64,000 nt of DNA from Oscillospiraceae bacterium (GTDB taxonomy: Bacteria > Bacillota > Clostridia > Oscillospirales > Ruminococcaceae), in NCBI GenBank assembly GCA_016288755.1, contig JAEELE010000097.1:1-64000 (forward strand), given 5' to 3'. Made by a program: the position numbers and the translations under genes. Of the stretch, positions 30,946 through 39,733 are shown one piece after another. Position 1 is the stretch's first letter. Each line of letters starts with the position of its first letter. A model generated the notes under the pieces. That model made no database searches. It was not told the origin of the DNA and saw only the letters and a list, made by a program, of their open reading frames with translations.

Positions 30946-30982
30946 AAGCCCCTTCCGGACATCATTCGGAAGGGACTTTTTT
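30946..30982 (+). terminator. Rho-independent terminator after ftsH
   Basis: AAGCCCCTTCCG ... CGGAAGGGACTTTTTT. Confidence 0.85.
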
Positions 30983-31102
30983 GCGGGCTGTCGCGCGAAG
31001 AAGCAGGGAGGAGGTAGCAGGGAGGAGGTAGGAGGTGAAAGCGGAGATGCGCAAGTTTTTCCTACGGCAAAACATGGGAATGCGGAATAATTACCGTCAC
31101 CT

Positions 31103-31315
31103 GCACTTCTGCTGCTGAGGGATAGTTCAGAGAGAGGGGCGTGGAAAAGAATAATGAGTCATGGCGGAATCGCATGTTTGCGGGCAAACGGCGATGGGTT
31201 TGAATGGGGAGCGGCTAAAGCACGGATCACGGACAACTCCTCACCCCTAACTCCTCACTCCTAACTTGACCTGCTCCCTCCTACCTCCTACCTGCTCCAT
31301 CCTCCCTGCTCACAC
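31103..31315. repeat. Core-1-like element with right heptamer end
   Basis: ACTTCTGCTGCTGAGGG...GTGGAAAAGAATAATG...GGCGGAATCGCATGTTTGCGGGCAAAC; right end ACTCCTC ACCCCTA ACTCCTC ACTCCTA. Confidence 0.75.
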
Positions 31316-31840
31316 CCCCTGACAGTTGCAGATCTGGCACCCGAGAAAGGTCTTGTAGATGCCGTGGCGATCACATTTCGGGAAGCCGGTCTGCACCGGG
31401 TCGTCCGGCTCCATGTCGTCGAGCCAGTCGTTCAGCGCATAGGGGTCGATATCGGTGATTTTCAGGCGCAGAAGCTGCTTGTGGAACCACCCGAGGATCG
31501 GTCGCAGCTGCGGCTCATTCGGCAGATAGGAGAGCTTGTCCCAGCCCGTCTGCATCGAGGCGGCGTCGACGGCGCGCACGAGAAAGCCGCGGTCCTCGGC
31601 GAAGCTGCACGCCTCCCACGGCATTTCGGCGATCGCAAACCCGATGAAGCCCGTCCCGAGTCTGCGGTCATGCTCTGCCAGCCAGACCGCCATGCGCTTC
31701 TGACTTTCCGTTTCGGCGAGTGCCGCGCAGGCGAGCGCCAGCACCGAGATCAGCACATCGGTGCCGCGGTCGGGGATGCTGATCTTCAGCTCCTCGGGGT
31801 CGCTGCGCCGCACACAGAATACATTTGCCAAGAAAAACAC
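31310..31840 (-). CDS. Hypothetical protein with C-terminal Cys cluster
   Basis: C-terminus KCDRHGIYKTFLGCQICNCQGV; intact ORF. Confidence 0.65.
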   Translation of the reverse strand: MFFLANVFCVRRSDPEELKISIPDRGTDVLISVLALACAALAETESQKRMAVWLAEHDRRLGTGFIGFAIAEMPWEACSFAEDRGFLVRAVDAASMQTGWDKLSYLPNEPQLRPILGWFHKQLLRLKITDIDPYALNDWLDDMEPDDPVQTGFPKCDRHGIYKTFLGCQICNCQGV

Positions 31841-32093
31841 CCCCTTTAGAAGTAGGAAATTAGAAATGAGAAGTGAGAAGTTGTTCCGTTACCCTTGTTT
31901 TAGCTGCTGAATGGACAGCGCACCGGAACCCCTCAATTCCTAACTCCGAACGGAACTAAATGTTCAGACCGGAAAATATTTCCTTCCAGTCGTCCGCGAC
32001 GGAGATCGCGCCGTTTTTGCGGCAGAGGATCCATGCGTCAGATTCGCTCCGCAGGAAAAAGCCGCCGCCGGACTTCCCCCGGCAGATACCCGA

Positions 32094-33509
32094 TCAGTCC
32101 GGCAATTCATGCTCCTTGCGTTTGGCGTGTGTCTCAAGCACATGGAATGCCTCCCTGAGATTCGACACGCCCTCGAGCCGGATGTGGAACCGCCCGGTCT
32201 GGAGCGTGCGCAGGGTCTGCTTCGGGAGAATACAGAGCGTAAACCCGAGCCGCTCTGCCTCCGCGATGCGCTGTGCCGCATTCGAGACGCCGCGCAGCTC
32301 GCCGCCGAGCCCGATCTCCCCGAAGGCAAGCACGGTCTCGCCGATGGGCTTGTCCATCAGCGCGGAATAGAGCGCAAGGGCGGCTGCCAGATCGCCCGCG
32401 GGCTCATCGAGCCGGAACCCGCCGACAATATTGAGATAGACGTCGAGTGCGCCGAAAAAGAGCCCCATGCGCTTTTCGAGCACGGCGAGCAGAATATACA
32501 CGCGGTTATAATCAAAGCCGGTCGCGGTGCGGCGCGGCGACGAGAGCGTGCTCTTTGCACAGAGCGCCTGAATCTCCGCGAGGATCGGGCGGCTGCCCTC
32601 CATCATGCAGCAGACGCATGTGCCCGAGACCCCGACGGGGCGCCCCTCCAGCAGCATTGCCGAGGGATTTTCGACCTCCGAGAGCCCGTCCTCTGTCATC
32701 TCGAAGACGCCGATCTCATTGGTCGAGCCGAAGCGGTTTTTGACCGCGCGAAGAATGCGCACGCTCTGGTAGCGGTCGCCCTCGAAGATCAGCACGGTGT
32801 CGACGATATGCTCCATGACCTTCGGACCCGCGATCGCGCCCTCCTTGGTCACATGCCCGACCAGAAAGAACGGGATCTCCTTCGCCTTTGCGGTCTGCAT
32901 GAAGAGATTGGTGCACTCGCGCACCTGCGGCACCGACCCCGAGCCCGAGGTCAGCCCGTTGATGTGCATGGTCTGGATCGAGTCGATGATGACGACGTCG
33001 GGCTCTGTTTCCATGACCGTGTCGCAGACCGCCTCGGCGTCGCTGACGGTGAGGATGTAGAGGCTTTCGGTATCGACATGCAGGCGCTGTGCGCGGAGCT
33101 TGATCTGCCTTGCCGACTCCTCGCCCGAGACATAGAGCACGGAATGCGATTCGCCGAGAAACTGGCAGATTTGCAGCAGCAACGTGCTTTTCCCGATTCC
33201 GGGCTCGCCGCCGAGCAGCACGGCCGAGCCCTTGACGAGCCCGCCGCCGAGCACGCGGTTCAGCTCGGGGATGCCGGTGTCATAGCGGATATCGTCGTTG
33301 GTGCCGATCTGGGAGAGCTCTTTGATCTGCGCGGAGAGGTCTGCCGCGGGACGGCGCGCGTTGCCGAGCCCGCCGGTGACGGGGGTGCGCACCTCGGGCA
33401 GTGATTCCTCGACGGTATTCCAAGCGCCGCAGCTTGTGCAGCGGCCCATCCACTTCGGGTATTCCGCCCCACACGCGGTGCATTCAAATTTAGTCCGTTG
33501 CTTTGCCAT
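32094..33509 (-). CDS. radA: DNA repair protein RadA
   Basis: MAKQRTKFECTACGAEYPKWMGRCTSCGAW zinc finger; GGEPGIGKSTLLLQ; C-terminal Lon-like domain. Confidence 0.97.
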   Translation of the reverse strand: MAKQRTKFECTACGAEYPKWMGRCTSCGAWNTVEESLPEVRTPVTGGLGNARRPAADLSAQIKELSQIGTNDDIRYDTGIPELNRVLGGGLVKGSAVLLGGEPGIGKSTLLLQICQFLGESHSVLYVSGEESARQIKLRAQRLHVDTESLYILTVSDAEAVCDTVMETEPDVVIIDSIQTMHINGLTSGSGSVPQVRECTNLFMQTAKAKEIPFFLVGHVTKEGAIAGPKVMEHIVDTVLIFEGDRYQSVRILRAVKNRFGSTNEIGVFEMTEDGLSEVENPSAMLLEGRPVGVSGTCVCCMMEGSRPILAEIQALCAKSTLSSPRRTATGFDYNRVYILLAVLEKRMGLFFGALDVYLNIVGGFRLDEPAGDLAAALALYSALMDKPIGETVLAFGEIGLGGELRGVSNAAQRIAEAERLGFTLCILPKQTLRTLQTGRFHIRLEGVSNLREAFHVLETHAKRKEHELPD

Positions 33510-33595
33510 CACTCATTCCCCCATTCATTTGAATCGGAGGCGGGCACTGCCCGTCCACACGCGGTGCATTCAAATTTTGTCCGCTGCTTTGCCAT
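33509..33595 (-). CDS. 28-aa leader ORF duplicating the RadA N-terminus (MAKQRTKFECTACGRAVPASDSNEWGNE)
   Basis: ATG at 33595, TGA overlapping the radA ATG (TGATG); GAGGA SD upstream; 41-bp near-identical duplication. Confidence 0.65.
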   Translation of the reverse strand: MAKQRTKFECTACGRAVPASDSNEWGNE

Positions 33596-33719
33596 GCTGA
33601 TTTCCTCGCTTTCACGCTGTATTTCTATCTATTATACAGCGACAGATGTTCAGAATCTTCACTTCTATAGAGAAGCGCACCGGAACCGCATGGGAGGCGG
33701 GACCGGTGCAGCGACAGAA

Positions 33720-33893
33720 TCAATGCAGCAGGGGGAGAATAAAGAAGCCGAGAATCATGATCGCAAGGACAGCGATGATCAGCACACGCAGCCAGGTGGG
33801 TTTTTCGGATTTCCGGGGATAGGGGTTACGCTCCTGCGCACGTCTCTGCTGACGGTTTGAGCCGGGATTCGGCTTTTTGGGTTTCGGGCTCAT
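33720..33893 (-). CDS. Small basic single-pass membrane protein (57 aa)
   Basis: MSPKPKKPNPGSNRQQRRAQERNPYPRKSEKPTWLRVLIIAVLAIMILGFFILPLLH. Confidence 0.7.
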   Translation of the reverse strand: MSPKPKKPNPGSNRQQRRAQERNPYPRKSEKPTWLRVLIIAVLAIMILGFFILPLLH

Positions 33894-34017
33894 GATGATT
33901 GCTCCTTTCGCTCGGGATACTGGAGATATTATAGCACATTGCGGCAAAAAAAGCAAGCCCGGCGGGCGGGGGAATGCGAAATGCGCAATGATTGCGCGGA
34001 GAGAGCAGTTCAAGGAC

Positions 34018-34046
34018 TTGACAGAACGAAAAAAACCTAGTATAAT
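34018..34046 (+). promoter_or_regulatory. Consensus sigma-A promoter for the TM2 gene
   Basis: TTGACA-17-TATAAT. Confidence 0.85.
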
Positions 34047-34122
34047 ACAATTAGAGCAGTGTGCGTTCTTCTGTATACGCTCATGAGAAATAATATGCAA
34101 GGAATCATAAGGAGGCACCTAT

Positions 34123-34830
34123 ATGTTTTGCAGGAATTGTGCTGAGCTGCTTGCAGATACCGATATCACCTGCCCCAGATGCGGCTTCGCAGTCGGCAGC
34201 GGTATCAAATACTGCGGCACCTGCGGCTCCATCGTCGAGCCCGGTGCAGTCGTCTGTGAGCTCTGCGGCAATCCTCTGAATATCGCTTTCAACGGACAGC
34301 AGGCGCAGGCACAGTACGGTCAGCAATATGCCCAGCAGGCTCCCTATGCCCGCCAGCAGGCGCCCTATGCGCAGCAGCAGGCACCCTATGCCCAGCAGCA
34401 GGCACCCTATGCGCAGCAGCAGGCACCCTATGCCCAGCAGCAGGCACCCTATGCCCAGCAGCAGACAGCCTATCCCCAGCAGACACCCTATCCGCAGCAG
34501 CAGGGGCAGTCCTTCGCACAGCAGAATCCCTACGCCCAGCCCTACGGACAGACGCGCTCCATGCCCGACTACACCCAGCAGCAATCCTATACAGGCGCCG
34601 TGCAGAAGTCCAAGGCGGTCGCGGGCGTGCTCGACATTCTCTTCGGCGCGCTCGGTGTCCACAATTTCTACCTCGGCTACAACTCCAAGGCGCTCGTGCA
34701 GCTTCTGATGACGCTCTTCTCCTGCGGCGCGCTCGCCTTCGTCTCCGCGATCTGGGGTCTCGTCGAGGGCATCATGATCCTGACCGGCTCGATCAATACC
34801 GACGGCAAGGGCATACCGCTCAAGGATTGA
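34123..34830 (+). CDS. Zinc-ribbon / Gln-rich repeat / TM2 domain protein
   Basis: MFCRNCAELLADTDITCPRCGF..YCGTCG..CELCG; (PYAQQQA)n; GVLDILFGALGVHNFYLGYNSKALVQLL (TM2). Confidence 0.88.
   Translation: MFCRNCAELLADTDITCPRCGFAVGSGIKYCGTCGSIVEPGAVVCELCGNPLNIAFNGQQAQAQYGQQYAQQAPYARQQAPYAQQQAPYAQQQAPYAQQQAPYAQQQAPYAQQQTAYPQQTPYPQQQGQSFAQQNPYAQPYGQTRSMPDYTQQQSYTGAVQKSKAVAGVLDILFGALGVHNFYLGYNSKALVQLLMTLFSCGALAFVSAIWGLVEGIMILTGSINTDGKGIPLKD
34333..34503 (+). repeat. 21-bp in-frame tandem repeat encoding PYAQQQA
   Basis: ccctatgcccagcagcaggca repeated about 6-7 times. Confidence 0.9.
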
Positions 34831-35004
34831 TCCGGTACTGTGCCGGGGTGACGATCGCACAGTGAATACACACAGACCAACACATACCTTTCACTTTCTT
34901 TGGGGAATATTTCAGGTTCGTTTAAGTTGTTCTCACTATAATAGACATATAAAATGAGAACAGCCCCGGGCGGCAAGCCCGATCGAAAAAAGGAGGGATT
35001 GGCA

Positions 35005-35778
35005 ATGGCGATCAGCACATTCCAGCGCCGTGAAGTCAAGTTCATGCTCACAAAAGAGCAGTTTGAAGGGCTGATGCCCATCGTGCACCAGCACATGAAC
35101 CCCGATGCCTACTGCGTCGGCGGCAAGGAATACGGCATCTACAACATCTACTACGACACCCCGGATGATTTCCTCATCCGCACCTCGCTCGCGAAGCCCT
35201 ATTACAAGGAGAAGCTCAGACTGCGCAGCTACTATTCGCCCGCAGCGCAGGACGCCTCCGTCTTCCTCGAGGTGAAAAAGAAGATCGGCGGCATCGTGAC
35301 CAAGCGCAGAGTCGCCATGACGCTTCAGGAGGCAGAAAGCTATATCCAGACCCGCGTGAAGCCCTACTACGAGCGCTTCATCGACCAGCAGGTCATCCGC
35401 GAGATGGATGTCTTCCTCAACTGCTATGATTCCGTCGCGCCGCGCCAGTATATCAGCTACCAGCGCGCAGCGTTCTTCGGCAAGGACGATCCCGATTTCC
35501 GCCTGACCTTCGACCGCGAGATCACCGCGAGACGGCATGATCTGACGCTCGCGAAGGGCAGCTACGGCTCGCAGCTCATCCTGCCCGATCAGCGCCTGAT
35601 GGAAATCAAGGTCCCCGGCGCATTTCCGCTGTGGATGAGCAAGGCACTCTCCGAGCTGGAGATCCGCCGCATCAGCTTCTCCAAATACGGGACTGCATAC
35701 AAAAACTATGCGCGCGAGACGGCTGCGGCAGAACGGCAGGGCGCGCAGAAGCAGGAAAGGACGGCAGCTTATGCTTAA
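35005..35778 (+). CDS. VTC-domain protein (polyphosphate polymerase-like)
   Basis: RREVKFMLTKEQFEGLMPIV...YNIYYDTPDDFLIR...KEKLRLRSYY...VFLEVKKKIGGIVTKRR. Confidence 0.9.
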   Translation: MAISTFQRREVKFMLTKEQFEGLMPIVHQHMNPDAYCVGGKEYGIYNIYYDTPDDFLIRTSLAKPYYKEKLRLRSYYSPAAQDASVFLEVKKKIGGIVTKRRVAMTLQEAESYIQTRVKPYYERFIDQQVIREMDVFLNCYDSVAPRQYISYQRAAFFGKDDPDFRLTFDREITARRHDLTLAKGSYGSQLILPDQRLMEIKVPGAFPLWMSKALSELEIRRISFSKYGTAYKNYARETAAAERQGAQKQERTAAYA

Positions 35779-36538
35779 TGTGACCGCTGCGGCGTTTGCC
35801 GCGACCGACTTCTTCACCCGGCTGTTCAACGATCAGTCGGAATACAACCTTGATTTCCCGGGCGTCGGGAAGGTGCTCGCCTGTGTCGGCTGTGCACTGG
35901 TGCTCGGGCTGCTGATCGCGTTCGTCTACATGTTCACGCACCGCAAGACCGGCTATGCACAGAGCTATGTGCTCGCAATGCCGATGCTCTCGGGGCTTGT
36001 GTCGACGATCATCGTGATGATGTGCCTGCTCGCGAACAGCACGACCGGCGTGACCGCGGCGATCTCGCTGACCGGTGCCTTCTCGCTCGTGCGGTTCCGC
36101 TCAGCGCCCGGCGACCCGAAGGATATCTCCTATGTCCTCTTCGCAATGGTCATGGGCACGGTCTGCGGCATCGGCTTCATCGGCTATGCGTTCGTGATCT
36201 TCGCGATTCTTGCGGCACTGCTGATCATCTTCAATCTGATCAACTTCGCAGCGCCGAAAACACAGGACATGACCCTCAAGGTCACGATCCCGGAGAATCT
36301 CAACTACAACGGTCTGTTCGATCAGGTGCTTGACAAATATGCGACCAGATGGCTGCTCCGCCGCGTCAAGACGACCGAATACGGCACACTGTTTGAGCTG
36401 ATCTATTCCGTCTGCATGAAGACAGACGCCGACCAGAAGAAGTTCATCGACGAGATCCGCACGCTGAACGGCAACCTCAATGTCACGCTCGTGCTCTATC
36501 GCTACGATGACCAGATCTACAACACAAAAGAAAAGTGA
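35771..36538 (+). CDS. DUF4956 membrane protein
   Basis: MLSGLVSTIIVMMCLLANSTTGVTAAISLTGAFSLVRFRSAPGDPKDISYVLFAMVMGTVCGIGF; overlaps VTC stop. Confidence 0.88.
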   Translation: MLNVTAAAFAATDFFTRLFNDQSEYNLDFPGVGKVLACVGCALVLGLLIAFVYMFTHRKTGYAQSYVLAMPMLSGLVSTIIVMMCLLANSTTGVTAAISLTGAFSLVRFRSAPGDPKDISYVLFAMVMGTVCGIGFIGYAFVIFAILAALLIIFNLINFAAPKTQDMTLKVTIPENLNYNGLFDQVLDKYATRWLLRRVKTTEYGTLFELIYSVCMKTDADQKKFIDEIRTLNGNLNVTLVLYRYDDQIYNTKEK

Positions 36539-36620
36539 TCATTCATTCCGAAACGGGGGAAGCAGACCGGGGAACGCACTCCGGTCTGTTTCCCGATTCT
36601 GAAAAAAGGGAGATTAGTAT

Positions 36621-38066
36621 ATGAAACAGCACAGAAAGCGTCTGATCGCCGTTCTGACCGCGATGCTTCTCGCGGGCGCACTCGCAGGCTGCGGGCAGGA
36701 GAGCTCGACAGGTAACGTCAATGCAAACAGCTCCGCGGACTCCGCAGTACAGGAGAGCCGGTCGGATGAGGAGAGCGCCGCGGAGGATTCTGAAGCGGAA
36801 AGCAGCAACAATCAAACCGAGAGCAAAGCCGAAAACAGTGACAGCAAGGCTTCCGGCGGCACAGAGAGCAAGGCGTCAGAAGAGAGCAAAGCCGGAAAGG
36901 ACGAATCCTCGAAGGCGTCCGACGAATCCTCGAAGAACGACAATCAGGGCGGGAACGGCGGCAATACGCAGAGCAGCTCGAAGGCAGACAGCAGCTCCAA
37001 GGCGGACGCCTCCTCCTCGAAGGCTGAGAGCAGCACGCCCTCGGGCGGCGGCTCGGAGAGCAGCGAGGAGAGCTCCGAGATCAAGCCGACCTATCACATC
37101 GTGCTGAACGGCTCCTCCGCGAAGTATTCGGGCGAGGGCATTTCGATCAGCGGCAGCAAGATCACAATTACCAAGGGCGGCAATTTTGAGATCACCGGCA
37201 CGCTCGACAACGGTCAGATCTACATCGAGACCGACAAGAAGAAGGTCAAGCTGATCCTCAACAACGCCAATATCACGAACAAGGCGGGGTCTGCGATCTG
37301 GTGTCAGGCGGCGAAGAAGGTCACAATCGAGACGCTCGCCGGCACGACCAACTCGATCACTGACGGCGGCACGCATGACGAAGACAAGGGCGCGATCTTC
37401 TCCGAGGACACGGTCGTGCTCGCGGGCGAGGGCGTGCTCAATATCAACGGCGTCTACGCACACGGCGTGCAGAGCGATGACGACATCATCGTCAACAGCG
37501 GCACGGTCAACATCAAGTCGACGAAGAGCTGCCTGCACTCGAACGACGGCATCGAGATCAACGGCGGCAACCTCTTCTGCGACGGCGGCACGAACGGCAT
37601 CAAGACCGACGGCTATGTGACGATCACGGGCGGCTCGTCGGTATTCCTCGGCGGTGTCCGTGAGGAGAAGGGCGCAATGTACTGTGACGGACCGCTCACG
37701 GTCACGGGCGGCAATTTCTGGGCGATCGGCAACACCTGCACGATGCCGGATGCTTCGGTCACGACGGCGAACGTGCTCGCGCTGACCTTTGCGACTGCGC
37801 AGAGCCCGGAGTCGATCGTCAATGTGATGCGCGGCAGCGCGACGGTCTTCACGATGACCTCGCCGCGCGGGTATAAGTATGTGCTGTATTCGGGTCCGGG
37901 GCTGCTTTCGGGCGCGGAATACAAGGTCAGCTACGGCGGCACGGTTTCGGGCGGCACGGAGACGAACTATGTGTGGAGCGGCGGCACCTATTCGGGCGGC
38001 AGCGACGGCGGCACGATCTCCGCGGACGAGACCAAGGAGAAGGTCACGGTCTACGCGGTGAAATAA
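36621..38066 (+). CDS. Cthe_2159/DUF4353-like carbohydrate-binding lipoprotein with Ser-rich linker
   Basis: Lipobox LAGC; Ser/Lys linker; parallel-beta repeats NNANITNKAGSAIWCQAAKKVTIETLAGTTNSITDGG. Confidence 0.85.
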   Translation: MKQHRKRLIAVLTAMLLAGALAGCGQESSTGNVNANSSADSAVQESRSDEESAAEDSEAESSNNQTESKAENSDSKASGGTESKASEESKAGKDESSKASDESSKNDNQGGNGGNTQSSSKADSSSKADASSSKAESSTPSGGGSESSEESSEIKPTYHIVLNGSSAKYSGEGISISGSKITITKGGNFEITGTLDNGQIYIETDKKKVKLILNNANITNKAGSAIWCQAAKKVTIETLAGTTNSITDGGTHDEDKGAIFSEDTVVLAGEGVLNINGVYAHGVQSDDDIIVNSGTVNIKSTKSCLHSNDGIEINGGNLFCDGGTNGIKTDGYVTITGGSSVFLGGVREEKGAMYCDGPLTVTGGNFWAIGNTCTMPDASVTTANVLALTFATAQSPESIVNVMRGSATVFTMTSPRGYKYVLYSGPGLLSGAEYKVSYGGTVSGGTETNYVWSGGTYSGGSDGGTISADETKEKVTVYAVK

Positions 38067-38114
38067 GCAGGGCGGGGTGTTCCCGCAGGCAAAATCAATT
38101 TGTAACCACAAAAA

Positions 38115-38151
38115 TCCCTCGCGGTGTTGGTGCCGCGAGGGAGCTTTTTTT
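38115..38151 (+). terminator. Rho-independent terminator
   Basis: TCCCTCGCGG ... CCGCGAGGGA gc TTTTTTT. Confidence 0.9.
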
Positions 38152-38238
38152 GGGGGGTAGATAGGTTGGAGGGAGGAAGTCAGTGAGCAGTTCGGAGTGA
38201 GGAGTTGTTCCGTTGCTTCTGCTGATTGAAAGAAATAT

Positions 38239-38352
38239 TGGGAGTATCGCGTCTCAAGAAGGCGCGTCAGCGCCGTGTGTTGCGCAAAATTGGGAGACTC
38301 CGCGAAACCTTGCCCGGAGGAAATCGCCCGCGGGGGCTCCCCGCGCCCAGCC
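38239..38352 (+). repeat. Core 2 element copy
   Basis: GGGAGTATCGCGTCTCAAGAAGGCGCGTCAGCGCCGTGTGTTG... matches 18580-18622. Confidence 0.85.
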
Positions 38353-38444
38353 AATTTCACAGCAGGAGCAACGGTTAAGAACAGAGAACGAAAATCCCCC
38401 GCAATTATCCCGAATTCCGCATTCACCTCCTACCTCGCCATTTC

Positions 38445-39359
38445 TCATTCCGGCGTTTCCGTCACCGCTGCATTGCTGATCGGAAATGTCCGGTATTGCC
38501 CGCCCGTCATCGCATTCTGATACACCGCAAAAAGCTGCGCCGTGCAGCTGCCCGGCGCGGTGTCGGTCAGCATCAGCCGGATCGGCTCAGAATCGCCGGT
38601 GAATTCCTTCTCCGCGACGGTCTCGCCGCCCTTTGTGAGTCGCAGCAGCATCCGCGGAAAGGGACGCTCCAGCGTTTCGCAGGTCACATAGGCAAAATCG
38701 GGAATGCCCTCGATCCAGCCGTCAGAAACCTGATCGGACAGATGATGCCAGACAAGCGTATTCTCGCCGCAGTCCGGGTCATAGGGCACGATCGAGACCG
38801 GCAGACCGGTCACCAGCGAATATGTGACCGTGTAGATGCCCGTCCGCATCGACGGGCTGAGAATTTCAGTGCCGTTCTCAGCGCGGAGCGCAAAGTGCCG
38901 GTAGGTCATGCTGTGCCGGCGGTCGTACCGAACCTGATAGACCTTCTCGGCGAAGAGCCCGGTATGGGTCAACGGCTGGGATTCGTCGTGCAGAACCGCA
39001 AAGGCGAGCTGCACATCGCGCACCGGCGTACAGTATTCCCCGCGCCGCCACGTAAGCTGCGGCACCGGTGAGACATAGCTCAGCACCAGCAGCCCCTCTG
39101 CGATCAGCAGCGTGAAGCCCGCCCGGAGCGCCCGACGTCCGCGGCTGCTGTGCTCCCGCAGATAAAACCACCCGGACAGTGCCGCGAATATCCCGCCCAT
39201 CACGGTCAGAGCGGCACTTGCAAGGAGCGCCGCGGCGATCGAATTCCGGTTGAACAGATCGATCCGCGAATACCGGAGCACCAGCATGCCGGTCATGCAG
39301 AGCGCCATAAGTGTAAGGCAGGTGCCTGTCGGCAGATTCATCGTTATTTTGCGTGCCAT
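38445..39359 (-). CDS. Hypothetical membrane protein
   Basis: Three N-terminal hydrophobic segments then extracytoplasmic domain; start MARKITMNLPTG. Confidence 0.65.
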   Translation of the reverse strand: MARKITMNLPTGTCLTLMALCMTGMLVLRYSRIDLFNRNSIAAALLASAALTVMGGIFAALSGWFYLREHSSRGRRALRAGFTLLIAEGLLVLSYVSPVPQLTWRRGEYCTPVRDVQLAFAVLHDESQPLTHTGLFAEKVYQVRYDRRHSMTYRHFALRAENGTEILSPSMRTGIYTVTYSLVTGLPVSIVPYDPDCGENTLVWHHLSDQVSDGWIEGIPDFAYVTCETLERPFPRMLLRLTKGGETVAEKEFTGDSEPIRLMLTDTAPGSCTAQLFAVYQNAMTGGQYRTFPISNAAVTETPE

Positions 39360-39632
39360 GCGATCACCCTCCGTCGGTATTATAGCACAGATGCGCAGAT
39401 TGTGCAAGACACGGTCTGCGCAGCTTGTCGATAATGTGACGTGTTGCGGTACAGTTTGCGGGAGCGCTGCCCGCACAAAAAGCAGCCCCCGATCCGCTTC
39501 GGGAGCCGCTTTTTATATGTCCCTTTTCGGAATTGTGTTTCTGCGGTAAATCATTATCTAACCCCTCAGTCTGCTTCCCTTTCAGGAGAGCCTGACACGG
39601 GATTTCGCAATAATCATATGGATTCCGCACAA

Positions 39633-39678
39633 GCCTCCCCTGCAAGGGGAGGGGGACCGCGAAGCGGTGGAGGAGTTG
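39633..39678. repeat. REP-like palindromic element
   Basis: GCCTCCCCTGCAAGGGGAGGGGGACCGCGAAGCGGTGGAGGAGTTG, two adjacent hairpins. Confidence 0.7.
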
Positions 39679-39733
39679 TAAATTATGATTTATCTTAACA
39701 ACACTTTTCTTGAATGGGAGTTTTATATTGGCT

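Noticed and set aside
36876-38426. 516-aa minus ORF opposite the Cthe_2159-like gene
   Set aside because: Antisense over the real gene; its N-terminal part only translates the core 2 repeat.
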